From NCBI GenBank assembly GCA_964429655.1, contig CAYSCZ010000045.1:1-26497 (forward strand): a stretch of 26,497 nt of DNA. Direction: 5' to 3'. Source of the stretch: CAYSCZ01 sp964429655 (lineage in GTDB: Bacteria; Bacteroidota; Bacteroidia; Cytophagales; Cyclobacteriaceae). Shown one piece after another: positions 1 through 6,916 of this stretch. The notes below the pieces were generated by a model that was not told where the DNA came from, did not search any database, and saw only the letters and a program-made list of their open reading frames with translations. The translations under genes were made by a program, and so were the position numbers. Numbering within the stretch: position 1 is the first letter of the stretch; each line of letters begins with the position of its first letter.

Positions 1-46
1 TCCCTTTCTTTTCCTCTCAATCTAACATCTTCCCCTAAAGCGGACG

Positions 47-54
47 CAAAACTA
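47..54 (-). promoter_or_regulatory. Bacteroidota-type -7 promoter box pointing left out of the window
   Basis: Read on the minus strand, this is TAGTTTTG, an exact match to the Bacteroidota -7 consensus TAnnTTTG. It lies 61 bp beyond the end of the DUF2480 gene and points out of the left edge. It probably starts a separate transcript for a leftward gene outside the window. No clear -33 TTG was confirmed, so the call rests on the -7 box and its intergenic position. Confidence 0.4.
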
Positions 55-114
55 TGTAATATTTATTTTCTGGTAAAATGTTAATAGAAAATTATCTAAC
101 TATTTCTTAAATAT

Positions 115-639
115 TTATTTCTTACGCGGCATCTTATAAACGGGAACTGTGCTACAAGGTTCGCCATACATTAAACTAATCACGACCGGGGTGAGAATTT
201 TTGTCACTTCTATATAAACAGCGGTTGGGACCGATACATCACTGCACCCTTTAACCACTACTTTTTTGTCCCTATAAAGGTCAAGATCTATTTTTCTTAA
301 TTTATTTAGAAATAATTCTGACTCTATTTGTTCTAAATCACCATATGAAATAAAGGCAGCATATGGCTGAAGTTTATTAGCAATAATCATGTAAGCCCAC
401 TGAGGAATTATAGCCTCTACACTACAGCCAACGGATACAAATTTATCTGCATATTGAGACCAATCATGCTCTTTTACAAATCCTCTAAAGTCTTTTTCTT
501 TAAGTATTAGGCCATTAAATAATAACCCTTTTAGGTCAAAGAATAACCGCTCACCTTTTTGATAATAATCCTCAAGATTCAGGGTGACTAAGGAGCTATT
601 TTCAACTCTATTAACAATTTGTTCACTTACTTGACTCAT
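115..639 (-). CDS. DUF2480 family protein
   Basis: A 174-residue protein with no signal peptide or membrane segment, so probably cytoplasmic. It matches the Bacteroidota-restricted DUF2480 family in length and in recognisable stretches: an N-terminal EQIVNRVENSSLVTLNLEDY, a central HDWSQYADKFV followed by AIIPQWAYM, and a C-terminal LMYGEPCSTVPVYK. Two cysteines sit in conserved-looking settings (VKGCSD and EPCSTVP), but no catalytic site can be named. The start ATG overlaps the tsaB stop in an ATGA arrangement (4 bp), so it is translationally coupled and is the last gene of the rpmH-rnpA-S41-tsaB operon. That position suggests a housekeeping role, but the function is unknown. The family call comes from recalled family features. 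Confidence 0.85.
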   Translation of the reverse strand: MSQVSEQIVNRVENSSLVTLNLEDYYQKGERLFFDLKGLLFNGLILKEKDFRGFVKEHDWSQYADKFVSVGCSVEAIIPQWAYMIIANKLQPYAAFISYGDLEQIESELFLNKLRKIDLDLYRDKKVVVKGCSDVSVPTAVYIEVTKILTPVVISLMYGEPCSTVPVYKMPRKK

Positions 640-1310
640 TCTACTTTATTCAAATAATATTCTTTTAAATAATTCGGTTCAAAATCTACATAATCAACCA
701 GATCATTGTTATTAAATTTTTGTTCTGCAATTATTCCTACGGTGTCTGCACTGGGTATGATGTTTGTAACAAAAGAAATATTCATTCTATCTTCAAGCAA
801 TTTCCTTGCTTTTATGGATCCATTACCAAACAGAACTAATTTATAATCATCAAAGGTACTGAAAGAAGAAGTATCAAGTATTAATGGATGGGTTTCTTCT
901 TTAATATTCAACGAAGCATCGCATACAAGCGTATAAACTTCCATTCTTCTTGCATCTATCATTGGAACCAATAAATGCTCTTTATCAATAAATTTTTTTA
1001 CCTTGTAAGCCATGGCCAGCAGTGTATTTACAGAAATCAATGGAATATCCAAAGCATAACAAAGTCCTTTGGCTGTTGATGTTCCAATGCGCAAGCCGGT
1101 ATATGATCCTGGGCCAGATGATATAGCAATTGCATCGATCGCTTTATATGAATAATCTGACCATTTTAGAATATTCTCGATCAGTCCGTGTAGCAATTTT
1201 GAATGACTATTAACTATTTTGAAGTTTACAGATGAAATAACAGCATTATCAACAACTAATGCTACGGCACATGATTTTGTTGCAGTCTCTATACTTATAA
1301 TGCTAGCCAT
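636..1310 (-). CDS. tsaB: tRNA threonylcarbamoyladenosine biosynthesis protein TsaB
   Basis: TsaB is the inactive paralogue of TsaD that scaffolds the TsaB-TsaD-TsaE complex. This complex makes the universal t6A37 modification of ANN-decoding tRNAs in the cytoplasm. The N-terminus IISIETATKSCAVAL is the typical ASKHA phosphate-1 strand. The family signature SSGPGSYTGLRIG is at about residues 64-76, followed by MIDARRMEVYT near 118. The length of 224 residues is normal. I chose the ATG at 1310 because it gives the usual short lead into the first strand; a GTG directly upstream at 1313 would add one residue. The start lies inside the end of the S41 protease gene (8 bp overlap), and the stop overlaps the DUF2480 start, so the three genes are co-transcribed. 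Confidence 0.95.
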   Translation of the reverse strand: MASIISIETATKSCAVALVVDNAVISSVNFKIVNSHSKLLHGLIENILKWSDYSYKAIDAIAISSGPGSYTGLRIGTSTAKGLCYALDIPLISVNTLLAMAYKVKKFIDKEHLLVPMIDARRMEVYTLVCDASLNIKEETHPLILDTSSFSTFDDYKLVLFGNGSIKARKLLEDRMNISFVTNIIPSADTVGIIAEQKFNNNDLVDYVDFEPNYLKEYYLNKVE

Positions 1311-2970
1311 CACCTGAGTCTTTAGATGCCAGGATATCGTTATAAATAGCTGTGTCGTTAAGTATCTCTATTGCTTTCATTACATCCAAATCATTTAAAA
1401 AACTAGCTTCAATAACACCTGCTTGTAAGTGATATCTACTGACAATCTCTCTTTTAAGTAATCGAGCGATTTCGTCTCTGAAAGTAATCAAATCAGAGTT
1501 TTTGCTATTTTTTATTTCTTTCTTAAGGACTTGTATCTCGTCTTCTATATTTTGATAATATTTTTCATTTTCAGCTGCAGTTACCAACTCATCAACTGAT
1601 TTTTCAACATTAGTTGAATAACTAAAATCTTTAGTCTGAACCCAATTTTTGAATTCTTCATAGAGTGCATTATCTATCTCAAAATATCTGGAGTCTGGCT
1701 CCGCTGTATGATTATAAAAATACTCTGTAGCGAAATCAAAGATTAAGTTTTTTGAAACTAAAGCATTTGTAACTGGTGCATAGTTCCTCGCTTCTACTTC
1801 TACATCAGGATCTACCCCGCCACCATCATATACAATTCTGCCGTTCTCAGTTTTGAATTCGGCTTTTAGTGAATCTGGAATTTTACCTACACTCCCATCA
1901 GGATTTCTATTTGAATAATCAATTGCCTGAATACACCTGCCGCTTGGAATGTAATATTTTGCAGTTGTTACTTTCAATTGTGAATTGTATGAAAGTGGTC
2001 TTGTGGCCTGAACCAATCCTTTACCAAAGGTCTTACGACCAACAAGAATACCGCGGTCATAATCCTGCACAACTCCACTGACAATTTCTGAGGCAGATGC
2101 GCTTGATCTATTTATAAGAACGGCTAGTGGTATTTTAGTATCTAATGCTTCATCTAATGCGAGATAGTTTTTATTCCATGAGGTGACTTTTCCTTTAGTA
2201 CTTACAATCTCATTACCTTTTTCTATAAAAATATTTGATACATTAATCGCTTCATTTAGCAGTCCTCCCGGGTTTCCTCGCAGATCGAGAATTAGTTTAT
2301 TAGCTCCTGTTTTTTTTAATTCCTTAACAGCTTTTTTCACTTCTTTACCTGCTTCAGTGGTGAAATCGGAAAGCTTTACGTAACCTATTTCACTGTTAAC
2401 CATTCCAAAATAGGGTACATTATCAATGGTTATCTTTTCCCTTTTTAATTCTACTTTAAAAGGTTCTTCTTTATTATATCTTTTTATTGATAGCTCTATA
2501 GATGATTTAGCTTGTCCTTTTAATAGTTTGCTTATCTCCTCAGTATTCTTATCTGATACAGATATACCATTAATCGCCAAGATTTCATCTCCTATGTTCA
2601 AGCCAGCTTTATGTGCCGGATAGCCTTCATACGGCATAATTATGTAATTGACACCATTTCTTTTACCAACAAGTGCACCTATACCACCGTATTGGCCAGT
2701 CGTTACCGTTCTATAGTCCTCAATATTATCCTCTGAAATATAATCGGTATAAGGATCAAGTGAATTGAGCATTGCATTAATGCCTTTCTGAATGAGTGTA
2801 TTAGGATTTACTTCATCGACATAGTAAGCATTAACCTCTTTATAAAGCGTAGCAAATATGTCAAGGTTCTTGGCTATTTGAAAATACTTATCATCATTAC
2901 TAATTGAAATTGCCGATATGAGTATTAGAGATGAAATTGTGATAACAAATATTAATTTAATATGCTTCAT
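1303..2970 (-). CDS. S41 family C-terminal processing peptidase (PDZ-containing)
   Basis: A 555-residue envelope serine protease. Residues 1-22 form an uncleaved anchor or signal peptide (KLIFVITISSLILISAIS), placing the enzyme in the periplasm. A PDZ domain follows at roughly 88-165 (GGIGALVG, GLNIGDEILAINGISV), then the S41 catalytic core (DLRGNPGG at 229-236). The Ser-Lys dyad is recognisable: S292 within SSASASE and K317 within TFGKGLVQ, with the 25-residue spacing of E. coli Tsp. The C-terminal ~150 residues are helical and charged. Family members clip C-termini of periplasmic proteins. The gene begins 6 bp after rnpA and ends inside tsaB, so it belongs to the ribosome/tRNA operon, an arrangement I recall from other Bacteroidota. 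The exact substrate is unknown. Confidence 0.93.
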   Translation of the reverse strand: MKHIKLIFVITISSLILISAISISNDDKYFQIAKNLDIFATLYKEVNAYYVDEVNPNTLIQKGINAMLNSLDPYTDYISEDNIEDYRTVTTGQYGGIGALVGKRNGVNYIIMPYEGYPAHKAGLNIGDEILAINGISVSDKNTEEISKLLKGQAKSSIELSIKRYNKEEPFKVELKREKITIDNVPYFGMVNSEIGYVKLSDFTTEAGKEVKKAVKELKKTGANKLILDLRGNPGGLLNEAINVSNIFIEKGNEIVSTKGKVTSWNKNYLALDEALDTKIPLAVLINRSSASASEIVSGVVQDYDRGILVGRKTFGKGLVQATRPLSYNSQLKVTTAKYYIPSGRCIQAIDYSNRNPDGSVGKIPDSLKAEFKTENGRIVYDGGGVDPDVEVEARNYAPVTNALVSKNLIFDFATEYFYNHTAEPDSRYFEIDNALYEEFKNWVQTKDFSYSTNVEKSVDELVTAAENEKYYQNIEDEIQVLKKEIKNSKNSDLITFRDEIARLLKREIVSRYHLQAGVIEASFLNDLDVMKAIEILNDTAIYNDILASKDSGDG

Positions 2971-2976
2971 AAATAT

Positions 2977-3363
2977 TTAGTCTCGCGTATTTGTCTCTCT
3001 TAAACGCTTCAATAGCGCTATTAGTTTTTCCTGAATATCATGAAATGAAAAAAGGCTATCCGGTAGATAGATAAAGCCTATGTACAGATAGGGATTATTA
3101 CCTGTTTGATTTAAAATATGTTTGTTGCGTCGATAAGCCTCTCTTATTCTCCGCTTCATAAGGTTTCTATCAACTGACCGTTTTAACTTTTTTTTTGAAA
3201 CGCTTATTAGAATTTGATTTGTAGTAGTATAGACATTTGGCAAAAACTTACACAAGATTGGGTGAACCAAAATGTTATTTCCGTTTTTGAATAAAAGGTT
3301 TATTTGTTTGTTGGTAGTTAGCCTTTCATGCTTTTTAAATGAGTGATTATTAGCCCCTTCCAT
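2977..3363 (-). CDS. rnpA: Ribonuclease P protein component
   Basis: RnpA is the small basic protein that binds the catalytic RNase P RNA and helps it remove 5' leaders from pre-tRNAs. The 128-residue product has the diagnostic RNR motif KRSVDRNLMKRRIREAYR at residues 61-78. The N-terminal FKKHERLTTNKQINLLF is the usual lead helix/strand region, and the protein is strongly basic. Length is normal for the family. The ATG at 3363 fits because the family begins only a few residues before FKKxERL. It lies 35 bp downstream of rpmH, the near-universal rpmH-rnpA order, and continues directly into the S41 protease gene. Confidence 0.96.
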   Translation of the reverse strand: MEGANNHSFKKHERLTTNKQINLLFKNGNNILVHPILCKFLPNVYTTTNQILISVSKKKLKRSVDRNLMKRRIREAYRRNKHILNQTGNNPYLYIGFIYLPDSLFSFHDIQEKLIALLKRLRETNTRD

Positions 3364-3398
3364 ATCAGAATTTTTAGCCGGAAAGGACGAATGAGAAA

Positions 3399-3557
3399 TT
3401 ATCGTTTATGCCTTCTTTCGTCAGAAACGGTAAGTTTCTTTCGGCCTTTTGCCCTTCTTCTTGCTAAAACTGCCCTTCCATCAGCAGTCTCCATTCGTGA
3501 TCTAAATCCGTGTTTATTTTTTCTTTTTCTTTGTGATGGTTGAAAAGTCCTTTTCAT
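3399..3557 (-). CDS. rpmH: 50S ribosomal protein L34
   Basis: A 52-codon gene found by translating the minus strand upstream of rnpA. The product begins MKRTFQPSQRKRKNKHGFRS and continues with RMETADGRAVLARRRAKGRK, the essentially invariant L34 sequence, ending TVSDERRHKR. L34 is a very basic protein that binds 23S rRNA in the large subunit. The TAA stop is at 3399-3401, and rnpA starts 35 bp further on. The -7 box TAACTTTG lies about 25 bp upstream of the ATG, giving a short leader. The last few residues run a little past the typical 44-50-residue proteins, which is common in Bacteroidota. Confidence 0.97.
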   Translation of the reverse strand: MKRTFQPSQRKRKNKHGFRSRMETADGRAVLARRRAKGRKKLTVSDERRHKR

Positions 3558-3581
3558 CCTTAAAAATTTTTAATAAGGGCG

Positions 3582-3589
3582 CAAAGTTA
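3582..3589 (-). promoter_or_regulatory. Promoter -7 box of the rpmH-rnpA-S41-tsaB-DUF2480 operon
   Basis: On the minus strand this reads TAACTTTG, an exact TAnnTTTG match, followed by CGCCC where transcription would begin, about 20 nt before the rpmH ATG. The position just before a ribosomal protein gene and the lack of any other box in this gap support it. I could not assign a clear -33 TTG in the AT-rich sequence upstream. Confidence 0.55.
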
Positions 3590-3624
3590 TTCAATAATCA
3601 TTTAATTGTAAAATATTTATTTTT

Positions 3625-5262
3625 CTATGTCTTATCATTAGTCTCAGATCTTAAGAGTATGGAATCCAAATCTTCTCCTGGCAGCGCTATGATCCTTTCA
3701 TTGATGGGGTCCCACTCAATCTTACGACCTATTTTATAGGATAGACCTGCCATATGAGCGGAAATAGCTTCTTCGAAACCTTCATCAATCCCACAGCTTA
3801 CTTCTGATTTATTTTTAATAGCATTGAGCCATTCTTTTAGATGTAGGTGGGTTGAATCGACTCTTTTGCCATCCCTGTATGTCCAGAGCAATCCTTTATC
3901 CGCAAAATATTTAGCAGTTGCGGATGTTATTCCATCCACACCACCAGACATAGGATTATAGGAATACATAGGCACCTCTGTACTGATCATATCGCTTTCT
4001 AATAAATCTTTGTACCTTGTAGATTTGGGGTCTGCGTATATCTTAAGACTATTCCCCAGCTCCATAGTAGCATCATGTCCCATTAAAACCGTGCCCCGGT
4101 TGTATTGATTACCTAATGTGGCACTGTATAAGAAGCTCATCCCTTTAACTTTCCCTTTTTCCTGGCTAGTTCCTTGGTAATAATTCGGGTAGTCCATAGT
4201 AACCTGAAAAACATCCGGAACCTCTCTGCCATCTCTATGGGTGTAGATACCACCACTGGATACTACAGAGCTTGGTAAACCCATATTCAACACACAATTT
4301 GTTCTATCAAAATCATGAGTCATTAAATCGCCGGATAATCCGGAACCATAGGCCCACCATTTTCTCCACCTAAAAAAATGCTCTTTATCAAATGGAATTT
4401 TTGAGGCACTGCCTAAAAACTGATCCCAATCAATTGTGTGGGGATTAGCTTTGGGATGAATATAATATTGCCACGCTCCATTATCACTATTTCGGTTAGT
4501 GTTCGACTCTATCAATGAAATATGTCCTAATACATTCTTTTTTATGATATCCTGAGCTGTAATAAAGCTCTGGGTCTGTCTATGCTGATGACCAACGGCA
4601 AAAACTGCCTTACTTTTTCTTACTACATCCCTTAATTCATAAGTTTCAGTGATGTTATGGGTCATTGGTTTCTCCAGGTATACATGCTTACCAGCATGTA
4701 AAGCGTCTATAGCCATAGGTGCATGCCAGTGATCTGGTGTCGCTATTATCACAGCATCTATATCGCTACTTGCAAGCATGTCATGATAATGGCTGTATCT
4801 TTTACATTTCACTTTATCACTTGAAAAAGATCTAACGGCCTCCTCTGCCCGAATATCAAACACATCACAAACCCCGGCTATCTTTACATTTAAATTTTCT
4901 TGTTCATAAAAAGCTTTCAGCTGTTGCCTGGCCAAGTTTTTTTGAGCGTTGGTTCCATTTTTTGACCTTTCTTCAAGATTTTTTATCCATGAATTTGTAG
5001 CATACCCAATTGCCCTGCACAATTGAGGCCCCCTAATCCCAAACCCGATAATGCCTATTTTCACAGGATCACCACCAAGATCATTTACGTAGTTAGGCGT
5101 AGATTCATCAATATTTAACTCATCAAGTATACTTTTCTTGAGTAATTGATTTTTATTACTCTGCGACATAGCGCCCCAAAATGCACCTCCAACAACAGGG
5201 ATTCCTGCCAAACCTTTTAATATTTCTCTTCTTTTATTGCGCTTTGAATTATCTCCTTCCAT
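3625..5262 (-). CDS. Tat-exported Gfo/Idh/MocA family oxidoreductase
   Basis: A 545-residue NAD(P)-dependent oxidoreductase-fold protein. The N-terminus carries a twin-arginine-type signal (KRREILKGLAG at 10-20, then a hydrophobic stretch to about 32), so it is probably exported folded with its cofactor. The Rossmann GxGxxG-like motif VKIGIIGFGIRG is at 67-78. The second strand VKIAGVCDVF is near 126, IIATPDHWHAPMA is near 172-184, and the family lysine lies in YLEKPMTH (EKP at 197-199). The family acts on sugars, inositols or related cyclitols, and some exported members are glycosidases (GH109-like); the substrate cannot be read here. Its start lies inside the end of the doxX-like gene (14 bp overlap), so the two are translated as a pair. 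Confidence 0.88.
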   Translation of the reverse strand: MEGDNSKRNKRREILKGLAGIPVVGGAFWGAMSQSNKNQLLKKSILDELNIDESTPNYVNDLGGDPVKIGIIGFGIRGPQLCRAIGYATNSWIKNLEERSKNGTNAQKNLARQQLKAFYEQENLNVKIAGVCDVFDIRAEEAVRSFSSDKVKCKRYSHYHDMLASSDIDAVIIATPDHWHAPMAIDALHAGKHVYLEKPMTHNITETYELRDVVRKSKAVFAVGHQHRQTQSFITAQDIIKKNVLGHISLIESNTNRNSDNGAWQYYIHPKANPHTIDWDQFLGSASKIPFDKEHFFRWRKWWAYGSGLSGDLMTHDFDRTNCVLNMGLPSSVVSSGGIYTHRDGREVPDVFQVTMDYPNYYQGTSQEKGKVKGMSFLYSATLGNQYNRGTVLMGHDATMELGNSLKIYADPKSTRYKDLLESDMISTEVPMYSYNPMSGGVDGITSATAKYFADKGLLWTYRDGKRVDSTHLHLKEWLNAIKNKSEVSCGIDEGFEEAISAHMAGLSYKIGRKIEWDPINERIIALPGEDLDSILLRSETNDKT

Positions 5263-5725
5263 TGATTGGTTTTTTTATCAACATTTGAATACCAAATTTA
5301 TTATCGGCAGGGAAATAATGAAGAACTAGCAATGCAATCGCTTCAATTAAATTCTTATTTATAAATAGATAATTTCCCTCCCGTGGGCCAGTTATATCCA
5401 ACCATGGAAAAGGAGGGTAGGCAAGGTAATATAAACCTAAAAGCAAGGCTCCCGCAATGGTAGCGATTCGACTATAAAGTCCTAAAATGAGACTTAGACC
5501 GATTGCTACAAGACCAAAAACATTTAAAGTATCTACTATTTCAATTAAATAATCACTAGCCAAAAAAGCATATAAAGAATTCAAGAAACTTGTAGCATTT
5601 TCTAAATATGCCTTTGCTGACCATGTTGGATTTAAAAGCTTAATAAATCCTTCGTATAACAAGTGCCAGCCAATAAAAATCCTAAGAAAAACTAAAATGT
5701 AAAGTTGCTTTTTTGTGTATTCCAT
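5249..5725 (-). CDS. DoxX family membrane protein
   Basis: A 158-residue inner-membrane protein with four predicted helices (about residues 8-30, 62-84, 87-104 and 121-138). It has DoxX hallmarks: an early LRIFIGWHLLYEGFIKL, in which an arginine and glycine precede the first helix exit, and GLSLILGLYSRIATIAGALLLGLYYLA in helices 2-3. DoxX proteins are associated with quinone or thiosulfate redox chemistry in some organisms, but most are uncharacterised. The loop near 105-122 (PFPWLDITGPREGNYLFINK) is unusually polar. The gene ends 14 bp inside the Gfo/Idh/MocA gene, so it may supply electrons or membrane anchoring to that exported enzyme; this is inference from coupling only. Confidence 0.85.
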   Translation of the reverse strand: MEYTKKQLYILVFLRIFIGWHLLYEGFIKLLNPTWSAKAYLENATSFLNSLYAFLASDYLIEIVDTLNVFGLVAIGLSLILGLYSRIATIAGALLLGLYYLAYPPFPWLDITGPREGNYLFINKNLIEAIALLVLHYFPADNKFGIQMLIKKPINGRR

Positions 5726-5781
5726 ATGAAGACCAAATTACTAAAATCAATTTATGGCTATCTCACAATAAAATTTTAGTG

Positions 5782-6261
5782 TCAAAATGTCACCTTATCG
5801 ATAAAATTACCACGGTTCAATCGTAAGGTCTTAATCTTTTTTCTCTTTTTAACGTGTACCAAATTTTCCTGATCATCAAACATTTGAATAAGTATGGTAT
5901 TAAATACTTCTAAATCATTAAATGAAGAAAGGTTTAATACCTCCAGATAAGCATAAATCACGTCTTTTTCTAACTCATAGCCTATGAATTCATATTTTAA
6001 AGCTTCTTTATTAACTTTTATTTTGAAATTTTCATTAAAATAGGCATAAAATAACTCATTCAGGTCATGGTTTTCTATAGGCCTTGTTATGTCAAATGAT
6101 GTTAAACCATGATACTCCTGCAATGCATTTTCCATGTCATCCAGAAATATTCTATGCGTGATTTCAAGCGCTTTATCTTTATGATCATAAGCTATTTCAC
6201 AAACGCTAACATGAAAAGGATGGCAAAAAACTAGTTTTAATATCAAAAGAACCCCAAACAT
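5782..6261 (-). CDS. DUF6702 family secreted protein
   Basis: A 159-residue protein with a short hydrophobic N-terminus (MFGVLLILKLVFC) followed directly by HPFHVSVCEIAYDHKDKALE, the hallmark opening of DUF6702 proteins in Bacteroidota. It continues with ITHRIFLDDMENAL near 34-47 and predicted beta strands ending in a basic segment (HVKKRKKIKTLRLNRGNF). The mature protein would start with a histidine close to a likely cleavage site, compatible with metal binding, though this is untested. It is transcribed divergently from the HupE/UreJ-like permease with a 63-bp gap. Its strands resemble the extracytoplasmic N-terminal domain of longer HupE/UreJ_2 proteins, so it may be a partner of the permease. 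Confidence 0.75.
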   Translation of the reverse strand: MFGVLLILKLVFCHPFHVSVCEIAYDHKDKALEITHRIFLDDMENALQEYHGLTSFDITRPIENHDLNELFYAYFNENFKIKVNKEALKYEFIGYELEKDVIYAYLEVLNLSSFNDLEVFNTILIQMFDDQENLVHVKKRKKIKTLRLNRGNFIDKVTF

Positions 6262-6284
6262 AAGCGATATATTATTTTTATATG

Positions 6285-6314
6285 TTGTTCAATTTAAGAG
6301 TATTTATATTTTTG
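6285..6314 (+). promoter_or_regulatory. Promoter for the HupE/UreJ-M1 peptidase genes
   Basis: TTG at 6285-6287 and TATTTTTG at 6307-6314 match the Bacteroidota -33 TTG and -7 TAnnTTTG elements with exactly 19 bp between them. The permease ATG is at 6325, so the transcript would have a leader of only a few bases. Both elements lie in the short divergent gap with the DUF6702 gene. Confidence 0.5.
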
Positions 6315-6324
6315 AGGCATAAGC

Positions 6325-6906
6325 ATGTCTGAATTTTCACTTTACTTTTCTTTAGGTATTGAACACATTCTCGATTGGAATGGCTATGATCATTTAATAT
6401 TCATAATAGCCTTATGTGCGGTCTATTCCGTGAAAGAATGGAAAAAAGTATTGATACTAGTAACAGCATTCACAGTGGGTCATTCGGTAACTTTAGCGTT
6501 ATCCACACTAAATATTTTTAGTCTTGATTCTGATCTGATAGAATTTCTAATACCATTAACCATTTTGTTTACAGCGTTTATTAATGTTTTAGTCGGAGAA
6601 AAACAGTCCGTTTCAAAAATCTCCACCAATTATTTTTTTGCTTTCTTTTTCGGATTAATACATGGAATGGGCTTCTCTAACTATCTTAAAGCATTGCTTG
6701 GTGGAACAAAAAATATAGCAATTCAGTTAATCTCATTCAATCTGGGGTTAGAAATTGGCCAGATCGTTGTTGTGTTGATATTTATGTTATTCGCTTATTT
6801 ATTTATCGAAATTTTTAAAATAAATAAAAAAGAATGGCGTCTGGTAGTCTCTTCCATAATCAGTGGGATGGCATTAATGATGGTTCTTGAATCTAAATTT
6901 TGGTAA
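6325..6906 (+). CDS. HupE/UreJ-family membrane permease
   Basis: A 193-residue polytopic membrane protein with about six helices. It carries the HupE/UreJ histidine/acid signature: GIEHILDWNGYDHLIF (H14, D17, D22, H23), VGHSVTLALS (H53), and GLIHGMGFSNYL (H113) followed by FNLGLEIGQ. In HupE and UreJ these residues are associated with nickel or cobalt uptake for hydrogenase or urease. No hydrogenase or urease gene is visible here, so the metal is uncertain. It is 10 bp upstream of the M1 peptidase gene, suggesting co-transcription, and is divergent from DUF6702. One inferred role is supplying metal to secreted metalloenzymes or general metal homeostasis. Confidence 0.85.
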   Translation: MSEFSLYFSLGIEHILDWNGYDHLIFIIALCAVYSVKEWKKVLILVTAFTVGHSVTLALSTLNIFSLDSDLIEFLIPLTILFTAFINVLVGEKQSVSKISTNYFFAFFFGLIHGMGFSNYLKALLGGTKNIAIQLISFNLGLEIGQIVVVLIFMLFAYLFIEIFKINKKEWRLVVSSIISGMALMMVLESKFW

Positions 6907-6916
6907 ATAAATACAA

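Noticed and set aside
5740..5780. Inverted repeat ACTAAAAT...ATTTTAGT between the DoxX and DUF6702 genes
   Set aside because: Only 8 AT-rich bases per arm with a 25-nt loop and no U-run; likely chance rather than a terminator.
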